From the NCBI GenBank assembly GCA_000154345.1, contig DS480348.1:310001-374000 (forward strand): a DNA stretch of 64,000 nt. The letters are read 5' to 3'. Positions within the stretch are counted from its first letter, which is position 1; each line of letters opens with the position of its first letter. Position numbers and translations under genes: made by a program. This DNA is from [Clostridium] leptum DSM 753 (GTDB taxonomy: Bacteria > Bacillota > Clostridia > Oscillospirales > Acutalibacteraceae). Under the pieces are notes generated by a model. It was not told where the DNA came from. It was given only the letters and a program-made list of their open reading frames with translations, and made no database searches. Below, in pieces: positions 28,416 to 37,016 of this stretch.

Positions 28416-29594
28416 ATGGAACTGCCAAATTGGGGCATTAAGCTGATCAGGCGATTGGAAGAGAAGGGCTTTGAGGCCTATGCGGTGGGTGGATGCGTTC
28501 GGGATATGCTTCTTGGGAAAAAACCGGAGGATTACGATTTCGCCGTTTCAGCCTTGCCGGACGAAACAAAGCAGGCTCTGAACGGCGTGCCGGTTTTTGA
28601 TACCGGACTGCGGCACGGTACCGTGACCGCTGTGGTGGACGGACATGCGGCGGAGATCACGACCTACCGGACTGAAAGCGGCTATTCTGATTTTCGAAGG
28701 CCGGATAAGGTAGGCTTTACCCGGTCGCTCAGTGAAGACCTTTCCCGCCGGGATTTCACGGTGAACGCCATGGCGTTTCATCCGGAAAGAGGCTTGGTGG
28801 ACTGTTTTGGAGGAAAGGAAGATCTAAAAAATCGAATTTTAAAGTGTGTTGGAGAGCCCGAAAGGCGGTTCCGGGAGGATGCCTTACGGATTCTCCGGTG
28901 CCTGCGCTTTTCCTCGGCGCTGGAATTTGCCATAGAGGAGGATACAAGGCAGGCTTTGCTGAAGCATCGGGAGCTGTTGAAAAAGATCGCGCCGGAAAGG
29001 CTTCAGGCGGAATTTTCCAAGCTGATCTTGGGAGAGTGGGCGGAACAGGTGCTGACAGAGTATCTCCCGGTTTTCCAGGTGTTTTTGCCGGAGGCAGGCC
29101 AGCGCCGGAGTGCCTTGAGCTGGCTGCCGGCGGAAAAAAAGCTCCGGCTGGCCGGCGTCTTTTCCGGCTGTACTCCCGATGAGACCGCGCGGGCGCTGGA
29201 AAGGCTGCGGTATGATGGAAAAACCATCCGAACAGTCACGACGTTAGAGCGGTACCGACAAGTCCCCCTTGAGACTGACAGGAGACAGGCGAGAAAATTA
29301 GTTTTCCTCTTAGGAATGGAAACGGCGGAGGAGCTTCTTCGTTTTCGTGAGGAACCAGAGCTTTTGAAATGGCTGGAGGTAATCCGCGGTCAGGGGCTGT
29401 GCTGTTCCTTAAGCCAGCTGTCCGTCAACGGAGAAGACCTGATCCGATTGGGATACCCTGAGGGGAAAGGAATCGGAAAAGCGCTCAACCGGCTGCTCCA
29501 GCTGGTGCTGGATGAGACGCTGGAAAACCAAAAGGAGCTTCTTTTAAAAAAAGCAAAAAGCTGGATGAAGTTGGATTGCTGGCAGCAGAAATAG
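28416..29594 (+). CDS. cca: CCA tRNA nucleotidyltransferase / poly(A) polymerase family
   Basis: Class II nucleotidyltransferase of 392 residues that adds or repairs the tRNA 3' CCA end. Conserved blocks are VGGCVRDMLLG at 24-34, DYDFAV at 39-44 (the metal-binding DxD), SRRDFTVNAMAF near 110-121 and EDALRILRCLRF near 155-166. ATG 28416 has AAAGGG upstream and gives a protein starting just before the family core. The tRNAs in this window already encode CCA, so the main job here would be repair. A few enzymes of this family are A-adding or poly(A) polymerases instead. Confidence 0.93.
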   Translation: MELPNWGIKLIRRLEEKGFEAYAVGGCVRDMLLGKKPEDYDFAVSALPDETKQALNGVPVFDTGLRHGTVTAVVDGHAAEITTYRTESGYSDFRRPDKVGFTRSLSEDLSRRDFTVNAMAFHPERGLVDCFGGKEDLKNRILKCVGEPERRFREDALRILRCLRFSSALEFAIEEDTRQALLKHRELLKKIAPERLQAEFSKLILGEWAEQVLTEYLPVFQVFLPEAGQRRSALSWLPAEKKLRLAGVFSGCTPDETARALERLRYDGKTIRTVTTLERYRQVPLETDRRQARKLVFLLGMETAEELLRFREEPELLKWLEVIRGQGLCCSLSQLSVNGEDLIRLGYPEGKGIGKALNRLLQLVLDETLENQKELLLKKAKSWMKLDCWQQK

Positions 29595-29678
29595 TCAAAA
29601 TAGTATAATACGGAATTAATATTACAATTTGTAATTTTAAAATAAATACTAATTGTATTATATAAAAGGAGAAGTACA

Positions 29679-30641
29679 ATGAGAAGAATGTCAAGAAGGC
29701 GGAAAAGCACTTTGTTCTCCGCAGTCATCGTGGCTATCGCTGCGCTTTGCACTTATTTTTTTATGGGAGGCCCGGAGCTTTCCGATCAGAAAACAGAGCC
29801 TCAGACAGGGGAAGGGCAGGCGGTTTCTATCCCCGCGCCGGAGAAGGGGCGCGAGCTGCAAATTCAATACTTAGATGCTGGGCAAGCAGACGCGACGCTG
29901 ATTCGCCTGCCCAACGGGCAGACTATGCTCATTGATGCCGGCGGCAACGCTACGGCTGACCGGCTGGTGGAATACATAGCGAAGCAAGGCGTCAAGCGGA
30001 TCGATTTTTTGATCGGCACGCACCCCCATGAGGATCATATCGGCGGGCTGGATAAGGTGATCGAGGCTTTTGACATTGGGGAGATTTATCTTCCTAAGGT
30101 GGCGGACAGCCAGGTTCCAACCACCAGGACCTACGAGGACGTGCTGGCCGCTGTGGATCAGAAGGGGCTGAGGGTAAACCGGGGTGCGGCTGGAACAGTG
30201 CTGTTCCAAAGAGATGAGCTTTCCGCCCGGCTTTTGGCGCCTAATAGTGACGCCTACGACGAGCTGAACAGCTATTCCATTGTGGTATTGCTAACCTATG
30301 GAGAAAGAAAATTCCTATTTATGGGAGACGCTGAATCAGACTCTGAACAGGAAATCCTGGAGCGCTTCGGTAATGTAACGGCGGATGTGCTGAAATGCGG
30401 CCACCATGGAAGCTCCACATCCACCAGCCAGGCGTTTTTGGATCGTGTGTCGCCGGAATATGCCGTTATTTCCTGCGGGAGGGATAATTCCTACGGCCAT
30501 CCTCATCAGGAGACGCTGGAAAGGCTGGACCGGAAAAACGTAACGGTTTACCGCACAGATCAGCAGCATACGGTGATCGCCTCCTGTGATGGAGAAAAGC
30601 TGACGCTTGACGCCGTCGATATATCTTTAGAAAAAGATTAG
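29679..30641 (+). CDS. ComEC/Rec2-like metallo-beta-lactamase-fold hydrolase
   Basis: A 320-residue protein with a basic N-terminus and one membrane anchor (about 10-30), then an extracytoplasmic beta-lactamase-fold domain. The metal-binding motif THPHEDH is at 114-120. Further motifs are MGDAE near 210 and KCGHHGS near 240. It resembles the C-terminal nuclease-like domain of ComEC but lacks the ComEC channel. Such stand-alone exported forms are common in clostridia and may degrade extracellular DNA or phosphoesters. The ATG is behind AAAGGAG. Confidence 0.85.
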   Translation: MRRMSRRRKSTLFSAVIVAIAALCTYFFMGGPELSDQKTEPQTGEGQAVSIPAPEKGRELQIQYLDAGQADATLIRLPNGQTMLIDAGGNATADRLVEYIAKQGVKRIDFLIGTHPHEDHIGGLDKVIEAFDIGEIYLPKVADSQVPTTRTYEDVLAAVDQKGLRVNRGAAGTVLFQRDELSARLLAPNSDAYDELNSYSIVVLLTYGERKFLFMGDAESDSEQEILERFGNVTADVLKCGHHGSSTSTSQAFLDRVSPEYAVISCGRDNSYGHPHQETLERLDRKNVTVYRTDQQHTVIASCDGEKLTLDAVDISLEKD

Positions 30642-30722
30642 GGGGCTTTATCGTTTTGCAACTATTGCGGTTCCATAAATTCTTCCTAAGTTTTATTTAT
30701 CAATCGTCACACTGTTTTTATA

Positions 30723-30749
30723 AGAGGCCCCGCTGGGGCCTCTTTTTTA
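30723..30749 (+). terminator. Terminator
   Basis: AGAGGCCCC (30723-30731) pairs with GGGGCCTCT (30735-30743), with TTTTTT directly after. A short gap upstream holds nothing else. Confidence 0.92.
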
Positions 30750-30849
30750 TTCATCATCCCCTTATTTTCATGTTTGATTTGATTCAGCCTGCTGCTAGGT
30801 GTGGTTTATTTACACAACAAGTTTTGAGAATTTATCGGTCTCCGCAAAA

Positions 30850-30883
30850 TCCGACAGGAAAAATATGGAATAAGACTTATAAT
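30850..30883 (+). promoter_or_regulatory. Candidate Spo0A-influenced promoter of spoIIE
   Basis: TATAAT (30878-30883) lies 26 bp before the ATG, with no good -35 at 17 bp. Instead TCCGACA (30850-30856; TGTCGGA on the other strand) differs by one base from a Spo0A box core TGTCGAA. In B. subtilis spoIIE is a Spo0A-activated sigma-A promoter with abnormal spacing, so this fits, but the match is short. Confidence 0.4.
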
Positions 30884-30908
30884 GGGGGCATATGATAAAG
30901 GTTGGTGA

Positions 30909-33272
30909 ATGATTTTGAGGACCAAAGGGGTAACAATTGGAGCATTAGGAACAAAACGGCATTCCAAGGAAATTCTGCGGGAAACCTTGGCCTCCCAGAC
31001 GCTGGCAAAGCTGTTGGTGCAGGTCGTTTATTTTGGCTTGGGCGTGCTGGCCTCACGGGGAACGGTGTTCGGCGGCTATTCGCCCTTTGGCGTGGCGCTG
31101 GCAGCCGCGGCGCCGTTCCCTAATATAATCGCGGTGACCGCTGGAACAATTGTGGGAAGCCTTCTGCCAGGCGCGGTAAACGAGGGGATACGCTATTTGG
31201 CGGCAATTTTAGCCACAGCCGCTATCCGGTGGACGCTGAACGATCTAAAAAGGCTGAACAAAAGCCAGCTGTATGCTCCTATTGTGGCTTTTGTACCGAT
31301 CTTCGCTACCGGTATGGCGATGAGCACTGCCAGCCTGATTACATCCACTACCATCGTTTCCAACCTAACGGAAGCGCTGTTGTCCGCGGGAGCGGCGTAT
31401 TTCTTTACTCAGACTGTCAAGGTCCTGTCAGGAAGCAGAGGCGCCGCCGCCTTAAGCCAGCAGGAGCTGGCCTGCGTGGCTTTGACCGGCTGCATCGGCA
31501 TACTGGCGTTCACCAATGTAATGATCGGCTATGTTTCCGTAGGAAGAATTTTAGCGGTGCTGGCGGTGCTTTACTGCGCTCAATACGGCGGCGTAGGCGG
31601 CGGCAGCGTTTCAGGTATCGCTACCGGCATCATTTTCAGTTTGTCATCCGCTTCGTTAAGCTATATCGCCGGCGCCTACGCCTTCGGCGGCCTGATCGCC
31701 GGCCTGTTTTCACCATTGGGAAGAATTGCCGTAGCGGGCGCGTTTATCCTCTCTAATGGAATTGTCGCCTTGCAAACGGGAAACACTGCTACTGTAGTAG
31801 CCGGCGTCTACGAGGTAATGGCGGCGACCTTATTATATATGCTGGTTCCAAAATCCGCGACCCAGGGACTGGCGCAGATTTTTACCACGCCTGTGGACAA
31901 GCCAAATGTGGACGGTATGCGGCGAAGCGTGATTATGCGGCTGGATTTCGCCTCAAAGACTTTATCGGACGTATCCAGCTGTGTGGATGAGGTGTCGAAA
32001 AAGCTGAAGCAGATTTCTGTCTCCGACCTGAATCAGGTGTATCAGAAAACAGCTACGTCGGTATGCGGGCGCTGCGGCCTCAAGGCGCTGTGCTGGCAGC
32101 AGGAATACTCCAACACCATGAACGCCTTTAACGATTTGACCCAGGCGCTAAAAGGGAAGCATAAAATCACTCAAGAGGATTTTCCGCAGCATTTCCGGGA
32201 AAGGTGCAATAGGCTTTCTGAGGTGGTGGGAGCGGTCAACCGATATTATACCGGCTACCAGGCCAACGCGGCGGCGGATCGAAGGATCAGCGAGGTGCGG
32301 GGGGTGGTCTACGACCAGTTCTGCGGTATGAGCGAAATTTTAGAGGATATGGCTCAAGAGCTTGAGCTGTATGAAAAATATGATTTTGCCCTTGGAGAGC
32401 AGCTGAGCACGATGCTTCGGGCCTCCGGCGTGCTGCCCATCGACGTGAGCTGCCGGGTAGACCGCTACAATCGGCTTTCCGTAGAGATTGAGGCGGCTAA
32501 GGAGGAAGCGGCGGCCCTGTTCAAAAAGGATCTTCTGCGGCAGATTGACCGGGTATGCGGAAGAAAAATGGATGCACCCTGTATCAGCACAGCGCCGGAC
32601 CGGTGCCGGATTCAGTTTAGTGAAAAGCCGGCGTTCCAGGCGGAATTGGCGATAGCGCAGCATGTGTGCAATAACGGAAGCCTCTGCGGTGATCACTGCA
32701 CCTACTTTAACGACGGCCTGGGACGCATGGTGATGATCGTCAGCGACGGCATGGGCAGCGGCGGCCGCGCGGCGGTAGACGGCGCTATGGCCGCAGGAAT
32801 TTTAGCCAAGCTGGCGAAGGCGGGAATCAGCTTTGACTGCGCTCTGCGGATCGTCAATTCCGCTTTGCTGGTAAAGTCTGGAGACGAATCGCTGGCAACC
32901 TTAGATGTGGCCAGAGTGGATTTGTTTTCCGGTAAGGCGGAATTCTGCAAGGCCGGGGCAGCGGTCTCTTATGTGGTGAGAAAGGGAAAAATCCACCGGG
33001 TGGACCTGCCGTCCTTACCCGCCGGAATTTTGACGGAAATCAGCTTCGCCAAGGAAACCTATCAGCTTCAGGAGGGAGATCGGCTTCTGATGATATCCGA
33101 TGGCGTTTTGACGGAAGGGGATGCCTGGCTGGAGGGAGAACTTCTCACTTGGGAGGATCAGGGAGAGGAGGAATTCGCCCAAAGGATTGTGGAATTAGCC
33201 AGGGAGAAAAGAAAGGACGGGCACGACGATGATATTACGGTTTTGGCGGCTACCATTCAGATCCTTCCTTAA
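30909..33272 (+). CDS. spoIIE: Stage II sporulation protein E (SpoIIE phosphatase)
   Basis: Septum-associated membrane PP2C phosphatase that dephosphorylates SpoIIAA and so turns on sigma-F in the forespore. The 787 residues comprise about ten membrane helices (about 40-320), a central regulatory region (about 330-590) with a CGRCGLKALCW cysteine cluster, and a C-terminal PP2C domain. The PP2C metal-binding motifs are VSDGMGSG near 613, ISDGVLTEGD near 728 and HDDDITVLA near 776. The ATG has AAAGGTTGG in front. Its partners spoIIAA, spoIIAB and sigF are at 5.2-6.6 kb. Confidence 0.97.
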   Translation: MILRTKGVTIGALGTKRHSKEILRETLASQTLAKLLVQVVYFGLGVLASRGTVFGGYSPFGVALAAAAPFPNIIAVTAGTIVGSLLPGAVNEGIRYLAAILATAAIRWTLNDLKRLNKSQLYAPIVAFVPIFATGMAMSTASLITSTTIVSNLTEALLSAGAAYFFTQTVKVLSGSRGAAALSQQELACVALTGCIGILAFTNVMIGYVSVGRILAVLAVLYCAQYGGVGGGSVSGIATGIIFSLSSASLSYIAGAYAFGGLIAGLFSPLGRIAVAGAFILSNGIVALQTGNTATVVAGVYEVMAATLLYMLVPKSATQGLAQIFTTPVDKPNVDGMRRSVIMRLDFASKTLSDVSSCVDEVSKKLKQISVSDLNQVYQKTATSVCGRCGLKALCWQQEYSNTMNAFNDLTQALKGKHKITQEDFPQHFRERCNRLSEVVGAVNRYYTGYQANAAADRRISEVRGVVYDQFCGMSEILEDMAQELELYEKYDFALGEQLSTMLRASGVLPIDVSCRVDRYNRLSVEIEAAKEEAAALFKKDLLRQIDRVCGRKMDAPCISTAPDRCRIQFSEKPAFQAELAIAQHVCNNGSLCGDHCTYFNDGLGRMVMIVSDGMGSGGRAAVDGAMAAGILAKLAKAGISFDCALRIVNSALLVKSGDESLATLDVARVDLFSGKAEFCKAGAAVSYVVRKGKIHRVDLPSLPAGILTEISFAKETYQLQEGDRLLMISDGVLTEGDAWLEGELLTWEDQGEEEFAQRIVELAREKRKDGHDDDITVLAATIQILP

Positions 33273-33420
33273 ACATCAGTTTTGGCCAGTAGGCTTTGGC
33301 CAGCAGGCGGTTAGCCGGTAAAACAGCGCGGGCGGTGTTTTCTGTAATGAGAAAAATGGACTGGAGTGGCTGAGGCTCCACATTGATTGTTCAGGCCCTG
33401 GCGGCACTCATCTGAAAAGC

Positions 33421-33458
33421 AACAGGCCCGGAACCATTCGGCTCCGGGCCTGTTTTCT
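33421..33458 (+). terminator. spoIIE-side terminator
   Basis: AACAGGCCCGGA (33421-33432) pairs with TCCGGGCCTGTT (33443-33454), then TTTC. It lies about 150 bp after the spoIIE stop and just before repeat copy 2. Confidence 0.88.
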
Positions 33459-33460
33459 TG

Positions 33461-33690
33461 TTCAGAAAGAGGCTCCACGGCAAAACCAAAAAACAGGAGA
33501 AGATAGAAAAAAGGCCTTGGCAGATCAATAGGTTCAAGCCAGAGCGGGATAAAAGCAGCCTGTTTCTCAATAAAAAGATTTAGGAGAGATGGAGAAAATA
33601 AAAAATTGCGGTAAGCATGAAAAACGATCAAGGCTGGCTGATTTACCAGCTGTAGGACGGGCGATGGGGAGATATTTTTAAGCCTCCCGC
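33461..33690 (+). repeat. Diverged intergenic repeat, copy 2
   Basis: About 230 bp non-coding. Its 5' part matches copy 1 (15499-15695). Its 3' part matches copy 3 (40490-40672) closely, sharing TTACCAGCTGTAGGACGGGC and then GATATTTTT-AGCCTC. All three copies are on the same strand and follow a terminator. Confidence 0.65.
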
Positions 33691-34095
33691 TGGTTTACGA
33701 ACAAATTTAACCATTGGGCAGGCAGCCCCGGCTCAGCCGGTGAATAGGACGTTCGCCCGCAAAAGCACCCGCGGCGTAAGCCGGGCAGCGCAAGCTGACA
33801 GCGGCAGGAAATCACCGGAGCTGTCATTAGCAAAAGCGGCTGCCTTTCTGGAAGGCAAAGCAAGCGCCGCAACGGAAATAAATTCAGCGTGCCCTGAAAC
33901 GCCTGACGGGGATAGCCCTGATAGGATCAGCTTGAGCACCGGCTTTTACGGGAAAGCTGTGGCATTATGGCGCTGCTGAAGGGCAGCCTGTTTATAGCCG
34001 CGGTAAGAGTTCGGGCTGGGGCCTTCGCTGTCCGGCTTTGGGATGTCCGCCGGCCGGGGCTTCAAGCTTCATCGTATTCGGCAAGACCAGAGCCT
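33691..34095. other. Non-coding stretch
   Basis: About 400 GC-rich bases. Short ORFs exist on both strands but have biased, repetitive composition and no RBS. Nothing recognisable. Confidence 0.5.
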
Positions 34096-34635
34096 CTAGC
34101 GGCTTAGGTTTCTGGAGATTTTACGCAGCACCCAGCTTAGATACAAGACGAAAAACAGGCAGATGAGGAAAGCCGGCGCTAACCCATAAAGGCCCCTGTA
34201 TTGCTGAAAGGCGGCGTGTACGGCCATTCCTACGGCTGCACCAATCAGTCCAAGCAAGGCTATCAGGAAACAGGCAAGAACAGCGTTTCGCACCCGCTTG
34301 TTTCTTCGGGTTAGGCTATCCTGGTCGGTAAAGGATTCCGGACGTTCCCCCGTATATTCCTTTCTCCAGATAAAGCAGCTTGCCATTTGGCCCATAAATT
34401 CCCAGCCAAACTGCTGATAAGTGGCTTTATAATCTTTTTTTGGAAAAGCGTTCAGGTCAAAGACATACCGGTACTGTTTGGGTTCCGTTTTGTGGAAGGT
34501 CATCCGGATAGAATCCCATTGGCGGATCCGCTGAAGATTCCAGCCTTGCTTTGCCAGCGTTTCCAGCCAAGCTTCATAGTCCGCGGGAACAACCCAGCGA
34601 TAAGCGGAAAACCAAACGGTTTTCGTGTTTTTCAT
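34096..34635 (-). CDS. DUF2812 membrane protein
   Basis: A 179-residue protein. The N-terminal half (about 5-85) is a DUF2812-type domain with the usual WL..LA..GW and KY.Y.FD-like patterns. Two transmembrane helices follow at about 118-140 and 150-170. The ATG overlaps the stop of the PadR gene by 4 bp and its RBS (GGAGGAATTG) lies inside padR, so translation is coupled. PadR plus DUF2812 pairs are common in Firmicutes. The function is unknown; a membrane-stress or efflux-linked role is often suggested from context. Confidence 0.85.
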   Translation of the reverse strand: MKNTKTVWFSAYRWVVPADYEAWLETLAKQGWNLQRIRQWDSIRMTFHKTEPKQYRYVFDLNAFPKKDYKATYQQFGWEFMGQMASCFIWRKEYTGERPESFTDQDSLTRRNKRVRNAVLACFLIALLGLIGAAVGMAVHAAFQQYRGLYGLAPAFLICLFFVLYLSWVLRKISRNLSR

Positions 34636-34949
34636 AGCAATTCCTCCGCAAGCTTTGATAGCGCTATAATGCGCCGGGCTTCTTCTCTGAGCAGCTCCTC
34701 TCCGAGCCCGGTGATGAGATACTGCTTTTTTCGGTCGATTTCCCGGGTGGGACGGATCAACCGGTCTCTTTCCAACTTTTGCAGGGTTTGATAAATAGTG
34801 CCGGCCCCAAGCACAATACGGCCCTGGGTAATTTCCTTTACATGGAGCATAATCCCATAGCCGTGGCGCTCCTGCCGAAGAGAGGAAAGAATATAAAACA
34901 TGGTTTCGCTCATGGGAAGGAGCTTCTTTTTTAAGCCGTCCGCCGTCAA
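34632..34949 (-). CDS. PadR-family transcriptional regulator
   Basis: Winged-helix repressor of 105 residues. The family block ETMFYILSSLRQERHGYGIM is followed by GAGTIYQTLQKLERDRLI and the wing DRKKQYLITGLGEELL. TTG 34949 is read as the start, with GGAGGTGATC in front. It is the first gene of the padR-DUF2812 operon. The palindromes overlapping the promoter at 35.23-35.28 kb are probably its own operators, giving autoregulation. Confidence 0.92.
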   Translation of the reverse strand: MTADGLKKKLLPMSETMFYILSSLRQERHGYGIMLHVKEITQGRIVLGAGTIYQTLQKLERDRLIRPTREIDRKKQYLITGLGEELLREEARRIIALSKLAEELL

Positions 34950-35233
34950 ATGATCACCTCCCGGCCGGAAAGTATTTGATGGTACTCCTTATAAGCGATA
35001 CAGCCGATAGCCCGAGTTCGTCCAACAGTGCCCGTCTCCCGTATCTGTCTTAAGAACGCCGGGGTTTATTCCGGCTGCGGCTCCTGCCCCACAGCACGCG
35101 GCAGGCTCCTTTTTTCCAGAGGGGCACTCTTACCGCCTCTTATTTTCTGTCATCGGTCCATTTTGAACAATTTATCAAGAGAAAGCATTTTGGAAGCTTT
35201 GGCCGGCTTTGCCCGCTGCTTTCACAGCAGCAA

Positions 35234-35282
35234 TATATCACGTTGTGATATACAGTATACATCGCGTCGTGATATATGTCAA
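35234..35282 (-). promoter_or_regulatory. Promoter with palindromic operators for padR-DUF2812
   Basis: Minus strand TTGACA (35277-35282), 17 bp, TATACT (35254-35259). A perfect palindrome TATATCAC-GTT-GTGATATA (35234-35252) covers the start region. A second, imperfect copy of the half-site (CGTGATATAT) sits in the spacer between -35 and -10 (about 35262-35277). A repressor bound there would block RNA polymerase. The leader to the padR start is about 300 nt and holds no convincing gene. Confidence 0.75.
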
Positions 35283-35349
35283 GTAAAAAAAGGCTCTGAA
35301 ATTACTTCAGAGCCTGATGAATTTATTCCGAAAGGGCTTGCGGGAGATA

Positions 35350-35955
35350 TTAATCCTCAATATAGGCGCGTATCCGGAATAAAGCGCCGGTTTGCCTTGC
35401 CAGGCGCTCGCACTCCGCGATCTCCTTCTGAGACATATCCTTATCCACTACGGAAAGCACCACTTGAGGAACATAGACGCTGACCTGCCGGGTAAAGGAA
35501 AGAATAGCGGGCAGAGCGTCCAGGCCGAATTGAGAGTGGCAGAGCTCCTGATATTTTTCGGGAGTAGAGGCGTTTAAGCTGATAGAAATAATATCCACCA
35601 GGCCGTCGAATTCAGAAGCGGTTTTCCGGCCGTTGATTAAATCGGAAAGGCCGTTGGTGTTCACCCGGATAGAAATATGGCTGGCCTGGCGCACCTTGCC
35701 GCAAAGCCAGAGCATATCCTCCAGCCGGCAGGTAGGCTCCCCATAACCACAGAATACCAGCTCTGGGTAGGCGTTTAGATCCCGCTTGGAAAGATCCTCC
35801 CAGATTTCATCTCTGGTAGGCTCCCGGTCCAGCCACAGGGATTCGGCGTCGCCTACGCCGGGACCGTGAGTCCGCAGGCAAAAATCACAGGCGTTGGGAC
35901 ACCGGTTGGTCAGGTTCACATAAAGCTTTCCGCCTAAAGTATAAGTAATCGTCAA
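35350..35955 (-). CDS. TatD-linked radical SAM protein
   Basis: Radical S-adenosylmethionine enzyme of 201 residues. The [4Fe-4S] motif is CPNACDFC (CxxxCxxC) near residues 18-25, followed by FCGYGEPT, the SAM-contact GGE-like loop. TTG 35955 is chosen because AAAGGA lies upstream and the protein then begins just before the core (TITYTLGGKLYVNLTNRC). Longer readings to 36252 add GC-rich sequence without family similarity. It follows tatD and metG on the same strand; a short radical SAM protein tied to tatD is a recurring clostridial arrangement (TatD-associated rSAM). The reaction is unknown. Confidence 0.87.
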   Translation of the reverse strand: MTITYTLGGKLYVNLTNRCPNACDFCLRTHGPGVGDAESLWLDREPTRDEIWEDLSKRDLNAYPELVFCGYGEPTCRLEDMLWLCGKVRQASHISIRVNTNGLSDLINGRKTASEFDGLVDIISISLNASTPEKYQELCHSQFGLDALPAILSFTRQVSVYVPQVVLSVVDKDMSQKEIAECERLARQTGALFRIRAYIED

Positions 35956-36248
35956 AATAAAACAGTCCTTTGAGTTAATGAAAAGATCAGAATAAAAGTA
36001 AATTTTTCTGTCAAAAGGGAAAAAGCAAGGCGCAAACGGCAGAAAAGAACAAAAGAGAGCGAAGGGCTCCTTTGCGGGGCCGCACAGCGCCTGGCGAGAG
36101 CGCAAAAGCGCCGGAGACCGCCGCGGAACAAGCAAAGCCTTGCTTCCCAGTTCGAGGACCTCCGGGGCTGTCCCTTGAAGCAGGGCCGGCGGCCGGTCAA
36201 ATCGGAAGCGCGGCAGCACCGGGCGGGCCCGGCTTTCGGCGGAGCGGT

Positions 36249-37016
36249 TCAAATAGAGAAAAGGGCGCGGGCGTTCTCAAAAGAGGCGTTCAGCACCTGC
36301 TCGGCGGAAATCCCTCTGATTTCAGCGATTTTTTCCGCCACATAACGAATCAGAGAGGAATCGTTCCGTTTTCCCCGGCAGGGGACCGGCGCCATGTAAG
36401 GCGCGTCGGTTTCCAGCAGAAGGCGGTCCAATGGGACAGCTCCGGCGGCCTCTACCGGATGGCGGGCGTTTTTAAAGGTTACAGAGCCTCCAAAGCCGAG
36501 ATACAGTCCCAGCTTTACCGCCTGGCGGGCGGTCTCGACGCTGCCCGAAAAGCAGTGGAGAACCCCTTTGGGCTTGTGCTTTTGCAGCAGCTCCATGGTG
36601 TCCCCATGGGCCTCCCGGTCATGGATAATAACGGGCAGGCACAGCCTTTTGGCCAGCAGAAGCTGGTCTTCAAAAAAACGCTTCTGAACGTCGGGAGAGG
36701 CGTTTTCCTCCCAATAATAATCCAGCCCAATTTCGCCGATGGCCACCACCTTTGGCTTCGCCGCAAGCCTTTCCAGCTGTTCCAGATAATCCTCGGGAAC
36801 ACCCTTGACCTCCTCCGGATGAACGCCCACCGCAGCATAAACGTAAGGATAGGCTTCGGCCAGCGCAACGGCAGTCCGTGAGCTTTCCAGGGAAGCGCCG
36901 CAGTTGACTACGCCGCCTACGCCGTTTTGGGGCAAGGCGGCGAGAAGCTCGCCGCGGTCGCGGTCAAAGGCTTTATCGTCATAATGGGCGTGGGAATCAA
37001 AAATCAAGCCGTTCAT
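36249..37016 (-). CDS. tatD: TatD-family metal-dependent deoxyribonuclease
   Basis: Cytosolic TIM-barrel hydrolase of 255 residues. The metal site is built by DSHAHYDD near 7-14, IGEIGLDYYW near 95, IHDREAHGDT near 131-140, HCFSG near 155 and ETDAPYM near 205. It overlaps the metG stop by 4 bp, so the two genes are translationally coupled. The metG-tatD order is conserved in many Firmicutes. A GC-rich 293-bp gap separates it from the radical SAM gene downstream. Confidence 0.95.
   Translation of the reverse strand: MNGLIFDSHAHYDDKAFDRDRGELLAALPQNGVGGVVNCGASLESSRTAVALAEAYPYVYAAVGVHPEEVKGVPEDYLEQLERLAAKPKVVAIGEIGLDYYWEENASPDVQKRFFEDQLLLAKRLCLPVIIHDREAHGDTMELLQKHKPKGVLHCFSGSVETARQAVKLGLYLGFGGSVTFKNARHPVEAAGAVPLDRLLLETDAPYMAPVPCRGKRNDSSLIRYVAEKIAEIRGISAEQVLNASFENARALFSI

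Noticed and set aside
33740..33979. 79-residue plus-strand ORF in the gap after spoIIE
   Set aside because: No RBS, Ala/Arg/Ser-biased, and no start context; treated as non-coding.
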